Shown: positions 1 to 10,012, counted from the first letter of the stretch. The stretch: DNA of 58,528 nt from Alcaligenaceae bacterium (GCA_029265795.1 JAJUGV010000007.1:1-58528), one strand, 5' to 3'. Notes: generated by a model not told the origin, from the letters alone. Program-made: numbers and translations.

Positions 1-737
1 GCCGCTGCTTCGGTAGGCGTGAATACGCCGCCGTAGATCCCGCCCAGAATCAGGAGCGGAATACACAATGCCGGTAACGCCCTCGCTGCCGCACGGCCCG
101 CTGAAATCTGCTCCTCGTCAGGCTTGTTCTCCGGCGGCAATTCGGTGAACAGCCAGCCGCCCGAGAAAACATAGTTAGCAAGGGTGAGCGCCAGCATAAA
201 CAGGATGGCCGGACCTATGGTGGCCGCAAAACATGCCACGACGGATTGCTGTGTCACCACAGCAAACAGAATCATAGTGATGGATGGCGGAATTAATATG
301 CCCAGCAAAGAGGACATGCCCAATAGTGCCGAGGCATAGGGCCGCGGATATCCGCGCTCGGCCATCGGGTCGACCATGATCGTGCCGATGGCCGCCACCG
401 CTGCCGAAGCGGTTCCCGCAATGGCGCCGAATACAGCTGAGGCGGCGACGAGCGAAGCCCCCAACCCGCCACGGCGCCCACGAGCCAAGCTTTCTACGAA
501 CTCAATCAAGCGATGAGCGACGCCACCGGTTTGCATGAGGTACCCGGCCATAATGAATAGCGGCAAAGCGAGCAGCACCACTGAGTTCAAGGAACGAAAG
601 CCTTGAAGCATCAGTGTGTTCAGATTGACGTCATACAAGTAGGTCAACAGAGCCAGCATGCCGGCAAAAGACCATGCCACCGGGACGCCGATACCAAGCA
701 ACACCAGCAGGAGAATGACGGAATATACAGCGTGCAT
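1..737 (-). CDS. dctM: TRAP transporter large permease (DctM), 3' end outside window
   Basis: Membrane channel subunit of a TRAP solute importer, driven by an ion gradient in the inner membrane. The translation begins MHAVYSVILLLVLLGIGVPV and is a run of hydrophobic helices typical of DctM, with GTASAAVAAIG and ILIPPSITMILF segments characteristic of the family. About 245 N-terminal residues are present; the full family length is about 425, so the C-terminal half lies beyond base 1. The start codon follows the dctQ stop by 2 bp (TGAGCATG), indicating translational coupling. Last visible gene of an oxidoreductase-dctP-dctQ-dctM operon. Family assignment is firm; the substrate is not visible. 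Confidence 0.9.
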   Translation of the reverse strand, partial: MHAVYSVILLLVLLGIGVPVAWSFAGMLALLTYLYDVNLNTLMLQGFRSLNSVVLLALPLFIMAGYLMQTGGVAHRLIEFVESLARGRRGGLGASLVAASAVFGAIAGTASAAVAAIGTIMVDPMAERGYPRPYASALLGMSSLLGILIPPSITMILFAVVTQQSVVACFAATIGPAILFMLALTLANYVFSGGWLFTELPPENKPDEEQISAGRAAARALPALCIPLLILGGIYGGVFTPTEAA

Positions 738-739
738 GC

Positions 740-1249
740 TCAGGCACCCATCGAAACTTGGCGGACATTCTGCATGGAGTGCCAGACATCCCGCAGACCA
801 TAACCGATGCTGCCCACAGCATTCATTCCTATCGCTGCTTGCGGCACCCAAAGCGGCAGGCTAAGCCCTTGCATCGTTGTGGAGAACCGCGAACCCCATA
901 CAAACATGCGATAGGTCCAGTAGGCAAAGAAACAGATGATCACCAGTGTGATCACCGAGACCAGCAGGCGGTGCCAGGCCTGTACACGGGGCGAAGTCAG
1001 CCGCTGCTCCAGAATATCCACGGTCAGATGCTGACGCGACTGGCTGGCCACCAGCGCCCCCGTCATGTATAGCCACATGGCCGCCAACATAGAGAGCGAA
1101 TGTACACCCCCTGCAGGCAGGTCATGAAAGTAGTAACGCACTGCCACCAGATACGCCAGCAGCAAGGCAACCAGAATACTGGTCAGGATGCACAGCCATT
1201 CGAGCGCCTTCAGCAGCAGGCGTGATCCGGTTACAGTGATGCGAGTCAT
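740..1249 (-). CDS. dctQ: TRAP transporter small permease (DctQ)
   Basis: Small four-helix membrane subunit that partners DctM in TRAP importers. 169 residues, as expected for the family. Hydrophobic stretches are at about residues 14-36, 52-70, 88-112 and 130-150. The SRQHLTVDIL segment, with the conserved HL-D of DctQ proteins, lies after the second helix. It sits between dctP (12 bp upstream) and dctM (2 bp downstream), the standard gene order. The start is preceded by an AGG-type ribosome site. DctQ proteins are poorly conserved, so the call leans on context as well as the topology. Confidence 0.88.
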   Translation of the reverse strand: MTRITVTGSRLLLKALEWLCILTSILVALLLAYLVAVRYYFHDLPAGGVHSLSMLAAMWLYMTGALVASQSRQHLTVDILEQRLTSPRVQAWHRLLVSVITLVIICFFAYWTYRMFVWGSRFSTTMQGLSLPLWVPQAAIGMNAVGSIGYGLRDVWHSMQNVRQVSMGA

Positions 1250-1261
1250 ATCAAGGCCTGA

Positions 1262-2251
1262 TCAGAGTGTGCCGGCGTTGGCCTCGATTCGGTCGAACAC
1301 CTCGTCGCCCACCTCTTTTCGCATTTGCGGCCACACGGCTTCGCGCACATGTCGGGCCATTGCAGTCAGTTCGTCACCTTGCAGATCAATATAGGTCTTG
1401 CCCAGTGCCACCCATTTATCAACGATAGCCTGATCAGCCTGCTGTGCTTGCTGGAACTGGTCGCTCATGACTTCCAGGGCAGCTTCCTGAATAACAGCCT
1501 GCTGCTCGGCATCCAGCGATTCCCAGGCCTCAAGGTTCATTGACAGTACACCAGTGATGAACTGCTGACGTGAGCGCACATAGTAGTCGAGGGTATCGCG
1601 GAAATACTCGTAGTCGTAGAAGATCACGTTTGCAGCATCACCATCCACCACCCCGGTCTGGATGGAAGTGAACACCTCACCCCAATCAATTGTGGCCGTT
1701 TGATAACCCATGGCGTCCAGGGTCTGATCAAAGGGAAATACCGGCGGAACGCGTACCTTGATGGACTTAGCGTCCTCCACCGTCGTAGCGTATTTACCCC
1801 GGGTGGCCACCCCATTGAAACCTTCCGGCCATGCACCGAAGAACTTCAGGCCATTTTCCTGGTAGATGGCATCCAAGGACGCATTCAGCCAGCCGCCGGG
1901 CTTATAAGCCTCCATCGCCTCTTCCCAGGAAGTAAACATGTAAGGTGTGTAAATAACGGCAATGCGCTTGTCGTACGAGGTCATGGGCCAATTGAGCATC
2001 AGCTGCACATCGCCGGCTATGTGCTGGTCGAAGACCTCTTCCTGACCGCCCAACTGGTTTTGGTAGAACACACGCGTCTTCAGCTTTCCGCCTGTGCCTT
2101 CTTCAATCAGCGACGCCCACTTCTCGATAGCATCGCCGCTGGGCGAACCCTTGGCACCGCTGTCGGTGGCGACGCGCAGCGTCTTGGCATCAACGTAAGC
2201 TGAAGTCATCAGCAAGGCGGCAGAAAGCACAAAATGACGTAACTTAATCAT
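1262..2251 (-). CDS. dctP: TRAP transporter periplasmic solute-binding protein (DctP family)
   Basis: Periplasmic receptor that delivers substrate to DctQM. 329 residues with an N-terminal signal peptide (MIKLRHFVLSAALLMTSAYVDA). A DctP fold signature is visible: FYQNQLGGQEEVF near residue 62, and KVRVPP containing Arg167, the arginine that usually salt-bridges the substrate carboxylate. The start at 2251 is chosen because AAAGGA lies 5-7 bases before it. An in-frame ATG at 2275 would put that ribosome site inside the gene. The second gene after the FAD oxidoreductase, so the ligand is probably an organic acid or amino-acid-like molecule oxidised by that enzyme; this is inference. Confidence 0.9.
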   Translation of the reverse strand: MIKLRHFVLSAALLMTSAYVDAKTLRVATDSGAKGSPSGDAIEKWASLIEEGTGGKLKTRVFYQNQLGGQEEVFDQHIAGDVQLMLNWPMTSYDKRIAVIYTPYMFTSWEEAMEAYKPGGWLNASLDAIYQENGLKFFGAWPEGFNGVATRGKYATTVEDAKSIKVRVPPVFPFDQTLDAMGYQTATIDWGEVFTSIQTGVVDGDAANVIFYDYEYFRDTLDYYVRSRQQFITGVLSMNLEAWESLDAEQQAVIQEAALEVMSDQFQQAQQADQAIVDKWVALGKTYIDLQGDELTAMARHVREAVWPQMRKEVGDEVFDRIEANAGTL

Positions 2252-2284
2252 GAGTTTCCTTTGGTGATTACACATTAATAAGGT

Positions 2285-3592
2285 TCAGGCTTCCGCACGG
2301 TGGGCCCAGAGTTCCCAGTTCAGCCTTGCTTTGATACCCACGTCGACAAAGGGCAGTGACGGTAGCGCTTGGGGTTCACCCAGGCTCTGAATGTCGTTCA
2401 GAAGCGGGTTTTCCACACCACAGGCGAGGTCCGCGACGAGCATCCCGCCGATAGTGGCCTTGGTCAAACCGACACCCTGGTGAATAACTGATGAATAGAC
2501 ATCGGGCGCCAGCTGTCCGAAGCCGGGAACGCCGTTTCGGGACAGGCAGATGAAACCGGTCCAGGTATGTTCCATCGTTACGCCTTTCAGCATGGGGAAG
2601 CGCTCATCAAACAGAATCTGATGCCCTTCCCGTGCACGGGCACGGGCTTCATCACTGACGGAAAGCTTCGGCTCATACGCCATGTTCTGCCGGATGAGAA
2701 TGCGCTGATCGGGGGTGCGACGCATGGTGATCCCCACAAAGGCATTAGCCGGGGTCAGACCCCAAGAATTTAGGCCTCCCAGCTTTTTCTGTTCTTCCGG
2801 AGTCAGTTGCCGCGTCAGGCTGGCGTGCGCAGCCAGAGGGATAGTGTGCTTGCGGTAGTAGCCAAACTGGTTGATCCAGCCATTGACTGTGAAGATGAGC
2901 TTGCCCGCTTTCACCTTGCCCTGCGGCGTCTGCACCTCGATGCCATTCTTGTGTGACACACCCGTAACGGGGGTCTTTTCGTACAGCGTTACATTGGCAG
3001 GCAGGGAATCCGCCAGGCCGTGGCAAAGTGCCGCCGGGTTCAACAACACAGTTCCCGGGGTGTAGATACCCGCCGCAAAATGTGTGAAGCCAAGCCGATC
3101 GTGCAAGGCCTTACCTTCAAGCCACTCGTGCGCTTCGCCCATGGTTTCCAAGGTTTTGAGCGTAGGCCTGAGAACGGTGTCGATGCCGCTCTTGGAAACA
3201 GCGGCGTGAAACTTACCGTCCACCCGCCAATCGCACGAAATATTGTGCTCTTTCACCTGGCGAGCCAGGTAAGCAATGGCAGCGCGGGCCAGGCGCAGGT
3301 GGCTGTGTGCGGCCTCCAGCTCCGCCATGGAACTGCCCACGTTATGGGGAGCGTCAATCGCAAAGCCGGAGTTCCGACCCTGAGCACCCTCGCCGACGCG
3401 ATCCGCTTCCAATAACACTACGGTTTCACCCGGCCGATTTTCCGCCAGACGCCTGGCAGCCGCCAGGCCGGCTAGCCCGGCACCGACAACCACCCAGTCT
3501 GCCTCTCGGTCTTCGGTGAGGGCGGCGTTGGGCGTGCGGGAAGGAATAATACGGCTCCAGCCGTTGGTGCTGTCATTGCGTGGGAGCAACAT
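2285..3592 (-). CDS. FAD-dependent amine/amino-acid oxidoreductase (DadA/PuuB-like)
   Basis: Flavoenzyme of the D-amino-acid dehydrogenase / gamma-glutamylputrescine oxidase superfamily, which oxidises the C-N bond of amines or amino acids. 435 residues. The FAD-binding GAGLAG motif is at residues 37-42, followed by the acidic LLEAD (Glu62) that binds ribose, and the GRNSGF loop near residue 72 is typical of the PuuB branch. The start at 3592 is preferred over 3658: a good promoter lies at 3629-3658 and would put transcription start near 3622. First gene of the TRAP operon, 33 bp before dctP. Its exact substrate cannot be read from sequence. No aldehyde dehydrogenase or aminotransferase is adjacent inside the window. 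Confidence 0.85.
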   Translation of the reverse strand: MLLPRNDSTNGWSRIIPSRTPNAALTEDREADWVVVGAGLAGLAAARRLAENRPGETVVLLEADRVGEGAQGRNSGFAIDAPHNVGSSMAELEAAHSHLRLARAAIAYLARQVKEHNISCDWRVDGKFHAAVSKSGIDTVLRPTLKTLETMGEAHEWLEGKALHDRLGFTHFAAGIYTPGTVLLNPAALCHGLADSLPANVTLYEKTPVTGVSHKNGIEVQTPQGKVKAGKLIFTVNGWINQFGYYRKHTIPLAAHASLTRQLTPEEQKKLGGLNSWGLTPANAFVGITMRRTPDQRILIRQNMAYEPKLSVSDEARARAREGHQILFDERFPMLKGVTMEHTWTGFICLSRNGVPGFGQLAPDVYSSVIHQGVGLTKATIGGMLVADLACGVENPLLNDIQSLGEPQALPSLPFVDVGIKARLNWELWAHRAEA

Positions 3593-3628
3593 AAGAAAAA
3601 TCCAATCAACATTCACATGTGTACGGAG

Positions 3629-3658
3629 ATAATACACAGTTGAATTCAAGCGAAGCAA
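3629..3658 (-). promoter_or_regulatory. Candidate sigma70 promoter of the oxidoreductase-TRAP operon
   Basis: On the minus strand, -35 TTGCTT (3653-3658) and -10 TATTAT (3629-3634) are separated by 18 bases. The spacer contains a perfect palindrome TTGAATTCAA at 3640-3649, a natural place for an operator. The predicted transcript starts about 30 bases before the ATG at 3592. Confidence 0.5.
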
Positions 3659-3680
3659 ACCTGCACGGACGACCCACTCT

Positions 3681-3695
3681 AAAACCTAGGGTTTT
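3681..3695. promoter_or_regulatory. Inverted repeat upstream of the oxidoreductase-TRAP promoter
   Basis: AAAACC-TAG-GGTTTT is a perfect 6-bp inverted repeat with a 3-bp centre. It lies just upstream of the promoter at 3629-3658. Position and symmetry suit a regulator-binding site, but no regulator gene is in the window and chance cannot be excluded. Confidence 0.3.
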
Positions 3696-3751
3696 CCCTT
3701 ACCCCAAGTGCGGCTTATATGCACCCTGACACCCACCTTGACATCAGAATG

Positions 3752-3792
3752 CCGACGGCCCCACATGGCTCAAAACCATGTGGGGCCGTCGG
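3752..3792 (-). terminator. 17-bp perfect hairpin downstream of lon
   Basis: CCGACGGCCCCACATGG (3752-3768) and its exact reverse complement (3776-3792) are separated by a 7-base loop. The hairpin begins 47 bases after the lon stop. Neither strand has a run of T after the stem, so it may be a transcript-stabilising or Rho-assisted element rather than a classical intrinsic terminator. It also separates the lon block from the divergently controlled TRAP operon promoter. Confidence 0.45.
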
Positions 3793-3839
3793 TCAGCGAG
3801 GCGGCGCGGCCGAATGAGTCGGCCGAGATTTACCTGCTA

Positions 3840-6332
3840 TCAGTGCTTCACGACATCGCCGTTAGCCGTATCTTCGACTTTTTTGGATGCAGCTAATGAT
3901 TCGGCCGCAAGTCGGGCGACCTCTTCATCTGACAGAGGGGTTGGCATATCCTGCAATGCCACTTCGAGCACACGATCGATCCAGCGTACGGGAATAATCT
4001 CAAGATGATTCTTGACGTTATCCGGGATATCGGCCAGATCTTTTACATTTTCCTCTGGGATCAGCACCGTTTTAATTCCACCCCTATGGGCCGCCAGTAG
4101 CTTTTCCTTGAGACCGCCGATAGCAAGGACTTCACCACGCAGCGTGATCTCCCCGGTCATTGCGACGTCGGCACGTACGGGTATACCGGTGAGTGCGGAC
4201 ACCATGGCCGTTGTAATAGCGATCCCCGCTGAAGGACCGTCCTTGGGGGTTGCCCCTTCCGGGAAGTGGACGTGCAGATCGCGCTTTTCGAAGGCGGTAT
4301 TGGGAATTCCCCACTTCTGTGCTCGAGCGCGAACCACAGTGCGAGCCGCTTCCACCGATTCCTTCATGACATCGCCGATGGAACCCGTGCGCAGTACCAC
4401 ACCCTTGCCAGGCATGTCCGCGACTTCGATGGTCAGCAGATCGCCGCCCACCTCGGTCCAGGCCAGGCCGGTGACCTGCCCAATCTTATTTTCCTTTTCG
4501 GCCATGCCGAAGGTGTACTTGCGTACCCCCAGGAAATCGGACAGGTTTTCCGGCGTGACGCGGATCGGCTCCACTTCAACAACGGCAACTTCGCCCTTTT
4601 CCTGCTCCGCACGCTTTGCGGAAGACGAGGCTTCAGCCACCTGCAGTAGCAGTTTCTTGACCACCTTGCGGCAAATCTTGCTGATTTCGCGCTCCAGCCC
4701 ACGCACACCCGCTTCACGCGTGTAGTAGCGAACTATGTCGCGCACAGCGGCTTCGTCGATAACCAGCTCGCCGTCCTTCACGCCATTGTTCTTCATGAGC
4801 TTGGGCAGCAGGTGATCGAAGGCGATATGCACCTTTTCATCTTCCGTATAGCCGGACAGACGAATCACTTCCATACGGTCCAACAGCGCAGGCGGAATGT
4901 TCAAGGTATTACTGGTCGCCACGAACATCACATCGGAGAGGTCGAAATCGACTTCCACATAGTGATCCTGGAAGGTGTGGTTTTGTTCGGGGTCCAGCAC
5001 CTCTAGCAACGCCGACGAGGGGTCGCCACGGAAATCCGCTCCCATCTTGTCGATTTCGTCGAGCAAGAACAGCGGGTTGCGCACGCCAACCTTGGACATA
5101 TTCTGCAGAATCTTGCCCGGCATCGAACCGATGTAAGTGCGACGGTGGCCACGAATCTCTGCTTCGTCTCGGACGCCGCCTAGTGCCATGCGGACAAACT
5201 TGCGATTGGTCGCACGAGCAATGGATTGACCCAGCGAGGTCTTACCCACCCCGGGAGGCCCCACCAGACAGAGAATCGGCGCCTTCAACTTATCGACACG
5301 CTGCTGCACCGCCAGGTATTCGACGATACGCTCTTTGACTTTTTCGAGGCCGTAGTGATCGGCATCCAGCACTTCCTGAGCATTGGAAATGGAGTTATTG
5401 ATGCGACTCTTTTTCCGCCATGGCAGGCCGAGCAAGGTGTCGATGTAGTTACGTACCACGGTAGCTTCAGCGGACATCGGCGACATCAGCTTGAGCTTCT
5501 TGAGCTCGGCATCGACCTTCTTGCGTGCTTCCTTGGGTAAGCGGGCGGCTTCGATTTTCTTCTCGAGCTCTTCGATGTCGGCGCCCTCTTCGCCCTCGCC
5601 CAGTTCCTTCTGGATCGCCTTGACCTGCTCATTCAGGTAATAGTCACGCTGGCTCTTTTCCATCTGCTTCTTGACGCGACCGCGAATGCGTTTCTCGACC
5701 TGAAGAATATCGATTTCTTCTTCAAGTTGGCTGAGCAGGCCTTCGAGACGGTCGGCGGTCCCGGCAATCTCGAGCATGCGTTGTTTCTGATCGAGTTTGA
5801 GCGGCAGATGCGCGGCAATGGTATCCGCAAGGCGCGCCGGGTCGTCAATGCCCGTGAGCGAAGTCAGAATCTCCTGCGGAATCTTTTTGTTCAGCTTAAC
5901 GTATTGTTCGAACTGGGCCATGACGGCGCGCCGCAGAGCTTCGACTTCGGCACTGTCGCCGGTTTCCGGGGCTAACGGGACCGCGACGGCGCTGAAGTGA
6001 GTATCGGCGTCCGTCACATTGTCGATGCGCGCGCGTTGCAGCCCTTCAACCAGGACCTTAACGGTGCCGTCGGGCAGCTTGAGCATTTGCAAAATGCTTG
6101 CAACGCACCCGATTTCGTAAAGATCTTCAGGGCGCGGATCGTCCTTGCCGGCCGATTTCTGCGCAACCAGCATGATGTGATTGCCAGCTTCCATCGCCAG
6201 TTCCAGCGCCTTGATGGAGCGCGGACGGCCCACAAACAGGGGAATCACCATGTGCGGAAACACCACTACGTCGCGCAATGGCAGCAGTGGCAGATCCATG
6301 GGTTCCGAAGTAAGAATCTGGCTAGCAGACAT
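3840..6332 (-). CDS. lon: ATP-dependent protease Lon
   Basis: Cytoplasmic AAA+ serine protease that degrades damaged and short-lived regulatory proteins as a hexamer. 830 residues, normal for LonA. The N-terminal substrate domain covers about 12-210, followed by a coiled-coil stretch (about 190-285). Walker A GPPGVGKT is at 358-365 and Walker B LLDEIDK near 423. The protease domain has the catalytic Ser701 in PKDGPSAG and Lys744 in GGLKEK, spaced 43 residues apart as in E. coli Lon (Ser679, Lys722). AAAGGA precedes the start by about 9 bases. It lies 130 bp downstream of clpX with its own sigma32-like promoter at 6411-6440, so it is probably both co-transcribed and heat-induced. Confidence 0.98.
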   Translation of the reverse strand: MSASQILTSEPMDLPLLPLRDVVVFPHMVIPLFVGRPRSIKALELAMEAGNHIMLVAQKSAGKDDPRPEDLYEIGCVASILQMLKLPDGTVKVLVEGLQRARIDNVTDADTHFSAVAVPLAPETGDSAEVEALRRAVMAQFEQYVKLNKKIPQEILTSLTGIDDPARLADTIAAHLPLKLDQKQRMLEIAGTADRLEGLLSQLEEEIDILQVEKRIRGRVKKQMEKSQRDYYLNEQVKAIQKELGEGEEGADIEELEKKIEAARLPKEARKKVDAELKKLKLMSPMSAEATVVRNYIDTLLGLPWRKKSRINNSISNAQEVLDADHYGLEKVKERIVEYLAVQQRVDKLKAPILCLVGPPGVGKTSLGQSIARATNRKFVRMALGGVRDEAEIRGHRRTYIGSMPGKILQNMSKVGVRNPLFLLDEIDKMGADFRGDPSSALLEVLDPEQNHTFQDHYVEVDFDLSDVMFVATSNTLNIPPALLDRMEVIRLSGYTEDEKVHIAFDHLLPKLMKNNGVKDGELVIDEAAVRDIVRYYTREAGVRGLEREISKICRKVVKKLLLQVAEASSSAKRAEQEKGEVAVVEVEPIRVTPENLSDFLGVRKYTFGMAEKENKIGQVTGLAWTEVGGDLLTIEVADMPGKGVVLRTGSIGDVMKESVEAARTVVRARAQKWGIPNTAFEKRDLHVHFPEGATPKDGPSAGIAITTAMVSALTGIPVRADVAMTGEITLRGEVLAIGGLKEKLLAAHRGGIKTVLIPEENVKDLADIPDNVKNHLEIIPVRWIDRVLEVALQDMPTPLSDEEVARLAAESLAASKKVEDTANGDVVKH

Positions 6333-6366
6333 AGTTACTATCCTTTAAATTTCGGCTTTAGATGCG

Positions 6367-6390
6367 AAAGGGAAGCCTGGGCCTCCCTTT
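6367..6390 (-). terminator. Hairpin between clpX and lon
   Basis: AAAGGGAAGCC and GGCCTCCCTTT form an 11-bp stem with one mismatch and a very short loop. It lies downstream of the clpX stop and inside the predicted lon leader (predicted start near 6404). It could attenuate read-through from clpX or structure the lon leader. There is no clear T run, so a full terminator is doubtful. Confidence 0.35.
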
Positions 6391-6410
6391 TCAGCGATTT
6401 CCTTGCACTG

Positions 6411-6440
6411 TAGATGGCGGCTGCCGAAGGAATTTCAACC
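6411..6440 (-). promoter_or_regulatory. Candidate sigma32 heat-shock promoter of lon
   Basis: On the minus strand GGTTGAA (6434-6440) is followed after 14 bases by CGCCATCTA (6411-6419). The known sigma32 consensus is CTTGAA, 13-15 bases, CCCCATNTA. The -10 element matches at all but one position and the -35 retains TTGAA. The predicted start is about 70 bases before the lon ATG. In E. coli lon is a sigma32 regulon member, which fits. Confidence 0.6.
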
Positions 6441-6462
6441 CAAGCTGCCAAAAGGCCAGATT

Positions 6463-7770
6463 TCAGGCCGCTCCACGGATCTTACGGGAAGCATCCCCCT
6501 TGGAATCGTCTCCTTCGTCGCCCGTGCCATCTTCATAGATGAGCATCGGCACCCCTTTGCCGGTTACTGCGTTTTCGTCCAGCACCACCTGCTTCACATT
6601 CTTGCGAGATGGGAGTTCATACATGGTGTCAAGCAAGGCCTGTTCCACGATGGAACGCAAGCCGCGTGCGCCGGTACGCCGCTTAATGGCGTGCTGCGCG
6701 ATGGCTGTCAGCGCAGCAGGACGCACTTCGAGTTCGACGTCCTCCATGGCGAATAGTTTCTGAAACTGTTTGATGAGGGCGTTTTTGGGTTCCGTCAGAA
6801 TTCTGACAAGCGCATCTTCATCGAGTTCCTGCAAAGTCGCCACTACCGGCAAACGACCGACCAGTTCGGGAATAAGGCCGAACTTGATCAGGTCTTCGGG
6901 TTCGACTTCGCTGAACAGCTCGCCAATGCCCTTTTCGGACTTGGCGTGTACGGAGGCTGAAAAACCAATGCCTGAACGCTCGCTGCGATCACGTATCACC
7001 TTATCAAGACCGTCGAAAGCCCCACCCACGATGAACAGAATGTTGGTAGTGTCGACCTGAACAAAGTCCTGATTCGGATGCTTGCGCCCGCCCTGGGGTG
7101 GAACGGCAGCCACTGTGCCCTCGATGAGCTTCAGCAGAGCTTGCTGCACACCCTCGCCTGACACGTCGCGCGTGATGGACGGGTTATCGGCCTTGCGCGA
7201 GATCTTGTCGATTTCATCAATATAGATGATGGCGCGCTGCGCCTTCTCGACATCGTAATTGCAGTTCTGCAATAGCTTCTGGATGATGTTCTCGACGTCT
7301 TCGCCTACATAGCCGGCTTCGGTCAACGTAGTGGCGTCTGCCATCACAAAGGGGACGTCAAGCATACGTGCCAGCGTCTGAGCAAGCAGCGTCTTGCCGG
7401 AACCTGTTGGCCCGATCAGCAAGATATTGCTCTTGCTGAGCTCGACTTCGTCACCTTTCACCTCGCCATAGCGAATACGCTTGTAATGGTTGTAGACGGC
7501 AACGGCCAGAGTGCGCTTAGGCTTCTCCTGACCAATGACGTAACCATCAAGGAATTCCTTGATTTCGGCAGGCGTCGGCAGCTCGTTGCGAACGGCGTCA
7601 CGAGCAGCCTCCTGGGACTCTTCCAGAATGATGTCGTTGCAGAGGTCGATGCATTCATCGCAGATGAACACCGACGGCCCGGCGATAAGCTTGCGCACCT
7701 CATGCTGGCTTTTGCCACAAAAGGAGCAGTGCAAGGTTTTATCGTCGCTCGAACCTTTTTTTTCGGGCAT
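6463..7770 (-). CDS. clpX: ATP-dependent Clp protease ATP-binding subunit ClpX
   Basis: AAA+ unfoldase that feeds tagged substrates into ClpP. 435 residues. The N-terminal C4 zinc-binding domain has Cys15, Cys18, Cys37 and Cys40. Walker A GPTGSGKT is at 120-127 and Walker B IIYIDEID at 181-188. A SGIGFSA loop near residue 270 is the IGF tripeptide that docks in ClpP. It follows clpP by 127 bp on the same strand. Both ends look intact. The ribosome site before the ATG is weak. Confidence 0.98.
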   Translation of the reverse strand: MPEKKGSSDDKTLHCSFCGKSQHEVRKLIAGPSVFICDECIDLCNDIILEESQEAARDAVRNELPTPAEIKEFLDGYVIGQEKPKRTLAVAVYNHYKRIRYGEVKGDEVELSKSNILLIGPTGSGKTLLAQTLARMLDVPFVMADATTLTEAGYVGEDVENIIQKLLQNCNYDVEKAQRAIIYIDEIDKISRKADNPSITRDVSGEGVQQALLKLIEGTVAAVPPQGGRKHPNQDFVQVDTTNILFIVGGAFDGLDKVIRDRSERSGIGFSASVHAKSEKGIGELFSEVEPEDLIKFGLIPELVGRLPVVATLQELDEDALVRILTEPKNALIKQFQKLFAMEDVELEVRPAALTAIAQHAIKRRTGARGLRSIVEQALLDTMYELPSRKNVKQVVLDENAVTGKGVPMLIYEDGTGDEGDDSKGDASRKIRGAA

Positions 7771-7897
7771 AGGAATTTCGGATCAATCAAGGCGGCGTCG
7801 GGTGAACGCCGCGAAAGTGGTGGCCGGCCGTCGTTGCGGACGGCCGGTCGATGAGAAACGCCTGCCTGGATGGTGAGTTCAGTCCTGGCGTCCGGTG

Positions 7898-8554
7898 TCA
7901 GCCCTGGTCGTTGCGTGATACCAGGATCTTGTCCACCAGCCCATAAGATAGCGCATCTTCTGCAGACATGAAATTGTCACGTTCTGTATCGACGGCAATG
8001 CGCTCAACCGGCTGGCCGGTATTGTCTGCCAGGATCTCATTGAGCCTTTCGCGCAGGCGCAGAATCTCACGGGCCTGAATCTGAATATCGGACGCTTGCC
8101 CTTGTGCACCGCCCGAGGGCTGGTGAATCATGATGCGGGAGTTGGGCAAGGTGTAGCGCTTACCCTTGGCTCCCGCCGCAAGCAGAAACGCCCCCATGCT
8201 GGCCGCAATACCCGTGCACAGCGTAGAGACATCCGGCTTGATGAACTGCATGGTGTCGTAAATCGCCATGCCGGCGTAGACCGATCCGCCTGGTGAGTTG
8301 ATATACAGCGAGATGTCTTTGTCGGGGTTCTCAGACTCGAGAAACAGCAGCTGAGCCACGACAAGATTGGCGGAGTGGTCGGTGACCGGCCCTACGAAAA
8401 AGATCACCCGCTCGCGCAGCAGACGCGAGTAGATATCGTAGGAGCGTTCACCCCGCCCGGATTGCTCGACCACGATAGGCACATAGCCTAAGCCCGTGGG
8501 CACTACCGAATCACCGCCATACAACGAGGCGTAAAAATCGGTAAAACGCGACAT
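7898..8554 (-). CDS. clpP: ATP-dependent Clp protease proteolytic subunit ClpP
   Basis: Serine peptidase forming the 14-mer chamber used by ClpX and ClpA. 218 residues. The catalytic triad is visible as Ser119 in GIAASMGAF, His144 in MIHQP and Asp193 in DTERDNF, with the same spacing as E. coli ClpP. Its ATG overlaps the tig stop by one base (TAATG), so it is translationally coupled to trigger factor. Both Clp partners are in this window: clpX just downstream and clpA at 38.5 kb. A short N-terminal propeptide is expected but its cleavage site is not assigned. Confidence 0.98.
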   Translation of the reverse strand: MSRFTDFYASLYGGDSVVPTGLGYVPIVVEQSGRGERSYDIYSRLLRERVIFFVGPVTDHSANLVVAQLLFLESENPDKDISLYINSPGGSVYAGMAIYDTMQFIKPDVSTLCTGIAASMGAFLLAAGAKGKRYTLPNSRIMIHQPSGGAQGQASDIQIQAREILRLRERLNEILADNTGQPVERIAVDTERDNFMSAEDALSYGLVDKILVSRNDQG

Positions 8555-9864
8555 TAGTTTGTCCCCATGAGTTCGTCGAATGGAACGGTTTCTTCAGTGA
8601 CTTGAGCCTTGGAGAGCACGTGTTCGACGACATTGTCTTCCAGCACAATAGCTTCGATTTCGGCCCTGCGCTGACGATCTGCCAGATAGTAGGCTACCAC
8701 TTGAGCCGGCTCTTCGTAGTTTTGAGCAAACTCTTCGATGCGGGCACGAACCTGTTCCGGCTTGGCTTGAAGATCGGCACTGCTTACGAGTTCCGACACC
8801 AGCAAGCCCAGACGCACGCGGCGCTCGGACTCGGCCTCAAAGGCTTCCAGAGGAATCGGCAGGGTGTCAGCGTTGGGGACGCCGCGCTGCTTGAGATCTT
8901 CGCGGGCAGCAGCAACACGGTTTTCTGCATCGCTCTGAACCAGGGCCTTGGGCACGTCGAATTCGCACGCAGCAACCAATGCATCCATGACGCTGCCCTT
9001 GGTGCGTGCCTGCACACGCGCCTTGACTTCGCGCTCGATGTTAGCGCGGACGTCAGCGAGCAGCTTCTCGACATCGCCTTCGGGCTGGCCGAGTTCCTTG
9101 GCGAAATCCGCATTGACTTCCGGCAGGATGCCTTCGGCAACTTCGCGAACAGTAATGGTGAATTCAGCGGTCTTGCCGGCCACTTCCTTGCTGCCGTAAT
9201 CTTCCGGGAATGTCAGCGGGAAGGTTTTTTCTTCACCGGCCTTCATGCCCGTTACAGCGGTTTCGAATTCGGGAAGCATACGGCCCTGACCCAGCACAAA
9301 CGGGAAGTTTTCCGCCTTGCCGCCGGGGAACTCTTCACCATCGATACGACCCACGAAATCAAGCGTAACGCGGTCGTCTTGCGCAGCGGCACGGCCTTCG
9401 CGAGGCTCGTACGTGGCACGCTGCTTACGCAGGATTTCGATGGTGCGCTCGATGTCGGCATCGGTGACTTCGCAATTGCTGCGAGTGATGGTCAGTTGGC
9501 TAAGGTCGGGGACTTCGACGTCTGGATAGACCTCGAACGTCGCGGAGAACGCCAGGGTGCCTTCTTCGGCCCCTTCGGTCTTGGGTTCGAGCTTCGGGGT
9601 ACCGGCGACACGCAGGTCTGTTTCGCCCAGAACTTTCTCTAAGCTGCGGCCAACTTCTTCGTTAATCACATCGTAGCGGATGCCTGGCCCATGGCTGCGC
9701 TCAATGATGGACAGGGGCGCCTTCCCTGGGCGAAAGCCTTGCACCTTGGCGCTGCGGGCGACGCGTTTAAGCTGGGCCTGTACTTCCTTCTCGACGTCGT
9801 CAAGCGAAACGACCAGATCAACACGGCGCTCAAGGCCGGACAATTTTTCAACCACGGGCTGCAT
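8554..9864 (-). CDS. tig: Trigger factor (ribosome-associated chaperone and peptidyl-prolyl isomerase)
   Basis: Chaperone that binds nascent chains at the ribosome exit tunnel. 436 residues. The ribosome-docking signature GFRPGKAP is at residues 43-50. The central FKBP-type isomerase domain covers about 160-245 ([19 protein letters not shown]), and the helical C-terminal arms follow. The start at 9864 ([10 protein letters not shown]) matches the usual N terminus; the longer in-frame opening to 9963 adds 33 residues of no family character. First gene of tig-clpP-clpX, overlapping clpP by one base. Confidence 0.97.
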   Translation of the reverse strand: MQPVVEKLSGLERRVDLVVSLDDVEKEVQAQLKRVARSAKVQGFRPGKAPLSIIERSHGPGIRYDVINEEVGRSLEKVLGETDLRVAGTPKLEPKTEGAEEGTLAFSATFEVYPDVEVPDLSQLTITRSNCEVTDADIERTIEILRKQRATYEPREGRAAAQDDRVTLDFVGRIDGEEFPGGKAENFPFVLGQGRMLPEFETAVTGMKAGEEKTFPLTFPEDYGSKEVAGKTAEFTITVREVAEGILPEVNADFAKELGQPEGDVEKLLADVRANIEREVKARVQARTKGSVMDALVAACEFDVPKALVQSDAENRVAAAREDLKQRGVPNADTLPIPLEAFEAESERRVRLGLLVSELVSSADLQAKPEQVRARIEEFAQNYEEPAQVVAYYLADRQRRAEIEAIVLEDNVVEHVLSKAQVTEETVPFDELMGTN

Positions 9865-9982
9865 TAGGGACCTATTAAATGTGATGGTATTAAAAGATTG
9901 AACTCCCCATTTTACCGGAAAGTTCGTTAATAGACCGCATCTGTGAAGAAGCACGGTGAACATTGCCAGAACCGGACCCCGC

Positions 9983-10012
9983 TTGCGGTCTATATGCTGC
10001 CTGCGCTACACT
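9983..10012 (+). promoter_or_regulatory. Candidate promoter of tRNA-Leu
   Basis: -35 TTGCGG (9983-9988) and -10 TACACT (10007-10012) are 18 bases apart, with predicted initiation about 20 bases before the tRNA 5' end. This lies in the 175-bp gap between divergent tig and the tRNA gene. Confidence 0.5.

Noticed and set aside
8602-9642. Long plus-strand reading frame (346 codons) opposite tig
   Set aside because: Antisense shadow of a highly conserved gene in GC-rich sequence; no family motif and no ribosome site.
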